From the NCBI RefSeq assembly GCF_900110995.1, contig NZ_FOJF01000001.1, positions 3,818,803 to 3,882,802 on the forward strand: a DNA stretch of 64,000 nt, given 5' to 3'. Every line of letters starts with the position of its first letter. Positions within the stretch are counted from its first letter, which is position 1. Shown here one piece after another: positions 63,381-64,000 of the stretch. Both the position numbers and the translations under genes were made by a program. The notes under the pieces are model-generated. The model saw only the letters and a list, made by a program, of their open reading frames with translations, did not search any database and was not told the origin of the DNA. This stretch comes from Chitinophaga sp. YR573 (GTDB lineage Bacteria > Bacteroidota > Bacteroidia > Chitinophagales > Chitinophagaceae).

Positions 63381-64000
63381 ATGAAAAAGATACTAAACTA
63401 CCTCTTCGAACATAAAACCTTTACCCGCAACGCGGCAAAAGATATACTGATCAGCATTTCCAAAGGAATGTACAACGAGAGCGAACTCGCTGCTTTTATG
63501 ACAGTATTCCTCATGCGCAGCATCACCGTAGATGAACTGCTGGGCTTCCGCGATGCCCTGCTGGAGCTCTGTATACCAGTAAACCTGAATGGTTATGATG
63601 TACTGGATATCGTTGGCACCGGCGGCGATGAAAAGAATACGTTCAACATTTCTACCCTATCCTGCTTTATTGTAGCGGGCGCAGGTGGAAAAGTGGCCAA
63701 ACATGGTAACTACGGCGTATCTTCCATCAGCGGAGCATCCAATCTGATGGAATCAGCAGGCTACAAGTTCAAAAACGACGATGCTAAACTGCGCCAGGAA
63801 CTGGAAGAAGCAGGCGTTTGTTTCCTGCACGCACCGCTGTTCCACCCCGCATTAAAAAATGTAGCAGGCATCCGCAGACAGCTGGGGATCCGTACATTCT
63901 TTAACATGTTGGGCCCCTTAGTGAACCCGGCATTTGCACAACATCAGCTGATAGGCGTGTATAGCCTGGAACTGGCAAGGGTTTACAACTACCTGTTCCA
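63381..64000 (+). CDS. trpD: Anthranilate phosphoribosyltransferase, 3' end outside window
   Basis: Transfers phosphoribose from PRPP to anthranilate. Begins MKKILNYLFEHKTFTRNAAK and remains open to the window end (206 complete codons seen of about 330 expected). Family motifs: IVGTGGDEKNTFNISTL (PRPP/pyrophosphate loop), KHGNYGVSSISGASNLME and GIRRQLGIRTFFNMLGPLVN. The Tyr in KHGNYGVSS, in place of the Arg common in other phyla, is a variant I associate with Bacteroidetes TrpD. Third gene of the trp operon; trpC, F, B and A would be expected downstream. Confidence 0.95.
   Translation, partial: MKKILNYLFEHKTFTRNAAKDILISISKGMYNESELAAFMTVFLMRSITVDELLGFRDALLELCIPVNLNGYDVLDIVGTGGDEKNTFNISTLSCFIVAGAGGKVAKHGNYGVSSISGASNLMESAGYKFKNDDAKLRQELEEAGVCFLHAPLFHPALKNVAGIRRQLGIRTFFNMLGPLVNPAFAQHQLIGVYSLELARVYNYLF

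Overview
The window reads as a chromosome segment of a Bacteroidetes bacterium, most likely a Chitinophaga-type member of the Chitinophagaceae. The reasons are SusC/SusD pairs, a protein with a type IX secretion (T9SS) type B C-terminus followed by PorP/SprF and OmpA-PD40 genes, promoters of the TTTG / TAnnTTTG type, near absence of Shine-Dalgarno sequences, and a long-form hisG and bifunctional hisB of Bacteroidetes type. No rRNA, tRNA, IS element, phage or CRISPR array was seen.

Region 1 (1-34154, + strand) is a large pectin-utilisation locus (PUL). It holds a 5'-truncated SusC with its SusD, a PL1-type pectate lyase fused to a DUF3826-like domain, a beta-helix/DUF6298-like protein, a GH140-like apiosidase, a GH43-like enzyme, a second SusC/SusD pair, a sialidase-fold protein, a GH78 rhamnosidase fused to a BNR propeller, a Tat-exported TIM-barrel protein, a GH106 rhamnosidase fused to a GH43-like propeller, a GH2, a second GH78, a CE8 pectin methylesterase and an (alpha/alpha)6 glycosidase. 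Genes overlap or nearly touch, so this looks like one long transcript. Two SusCD pairs plus three rhamnosidases and an apiosidase point to a branched pectin (rhamnogalacturonan II or I) rather than plain homogalacturonan. No PUL regulator lies in the window.

Region 2 (34141-41339, - strand) holds a small orphan module (62, 182 and 213 aa proteins) and a GNAT-TolC-HlyD-RND efflux operon. Region 3 (41581-45156, +) pairs an exported SAM hydroxide adenosyltransferase with a TonB-dependent receptor, behind a repeat-rich promoter region. Region 4 (45468-55567, +) encodes a 2433-aa Calx-beta adhesin with a three-fold higher-order repeat, followed directly by PorP/SprF-like and OmpA-like partners.

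Region 5 (55600-64000, +) is amino-acid biosynthesis. hisGDCB is preceded by a His-rich leader peptide and a terminator/antiterminator. trpEGD (trpD cut by the window end) is preceded by a Trp leader peptide and terminator. Between them sits a three-gene AT-rich module with a DUF6169-like protein. The two ribosome-mediated attenuators, which the coding-gene list does not explain, are the clearest non-coding signals here, and their leader openings are strikingly similar.
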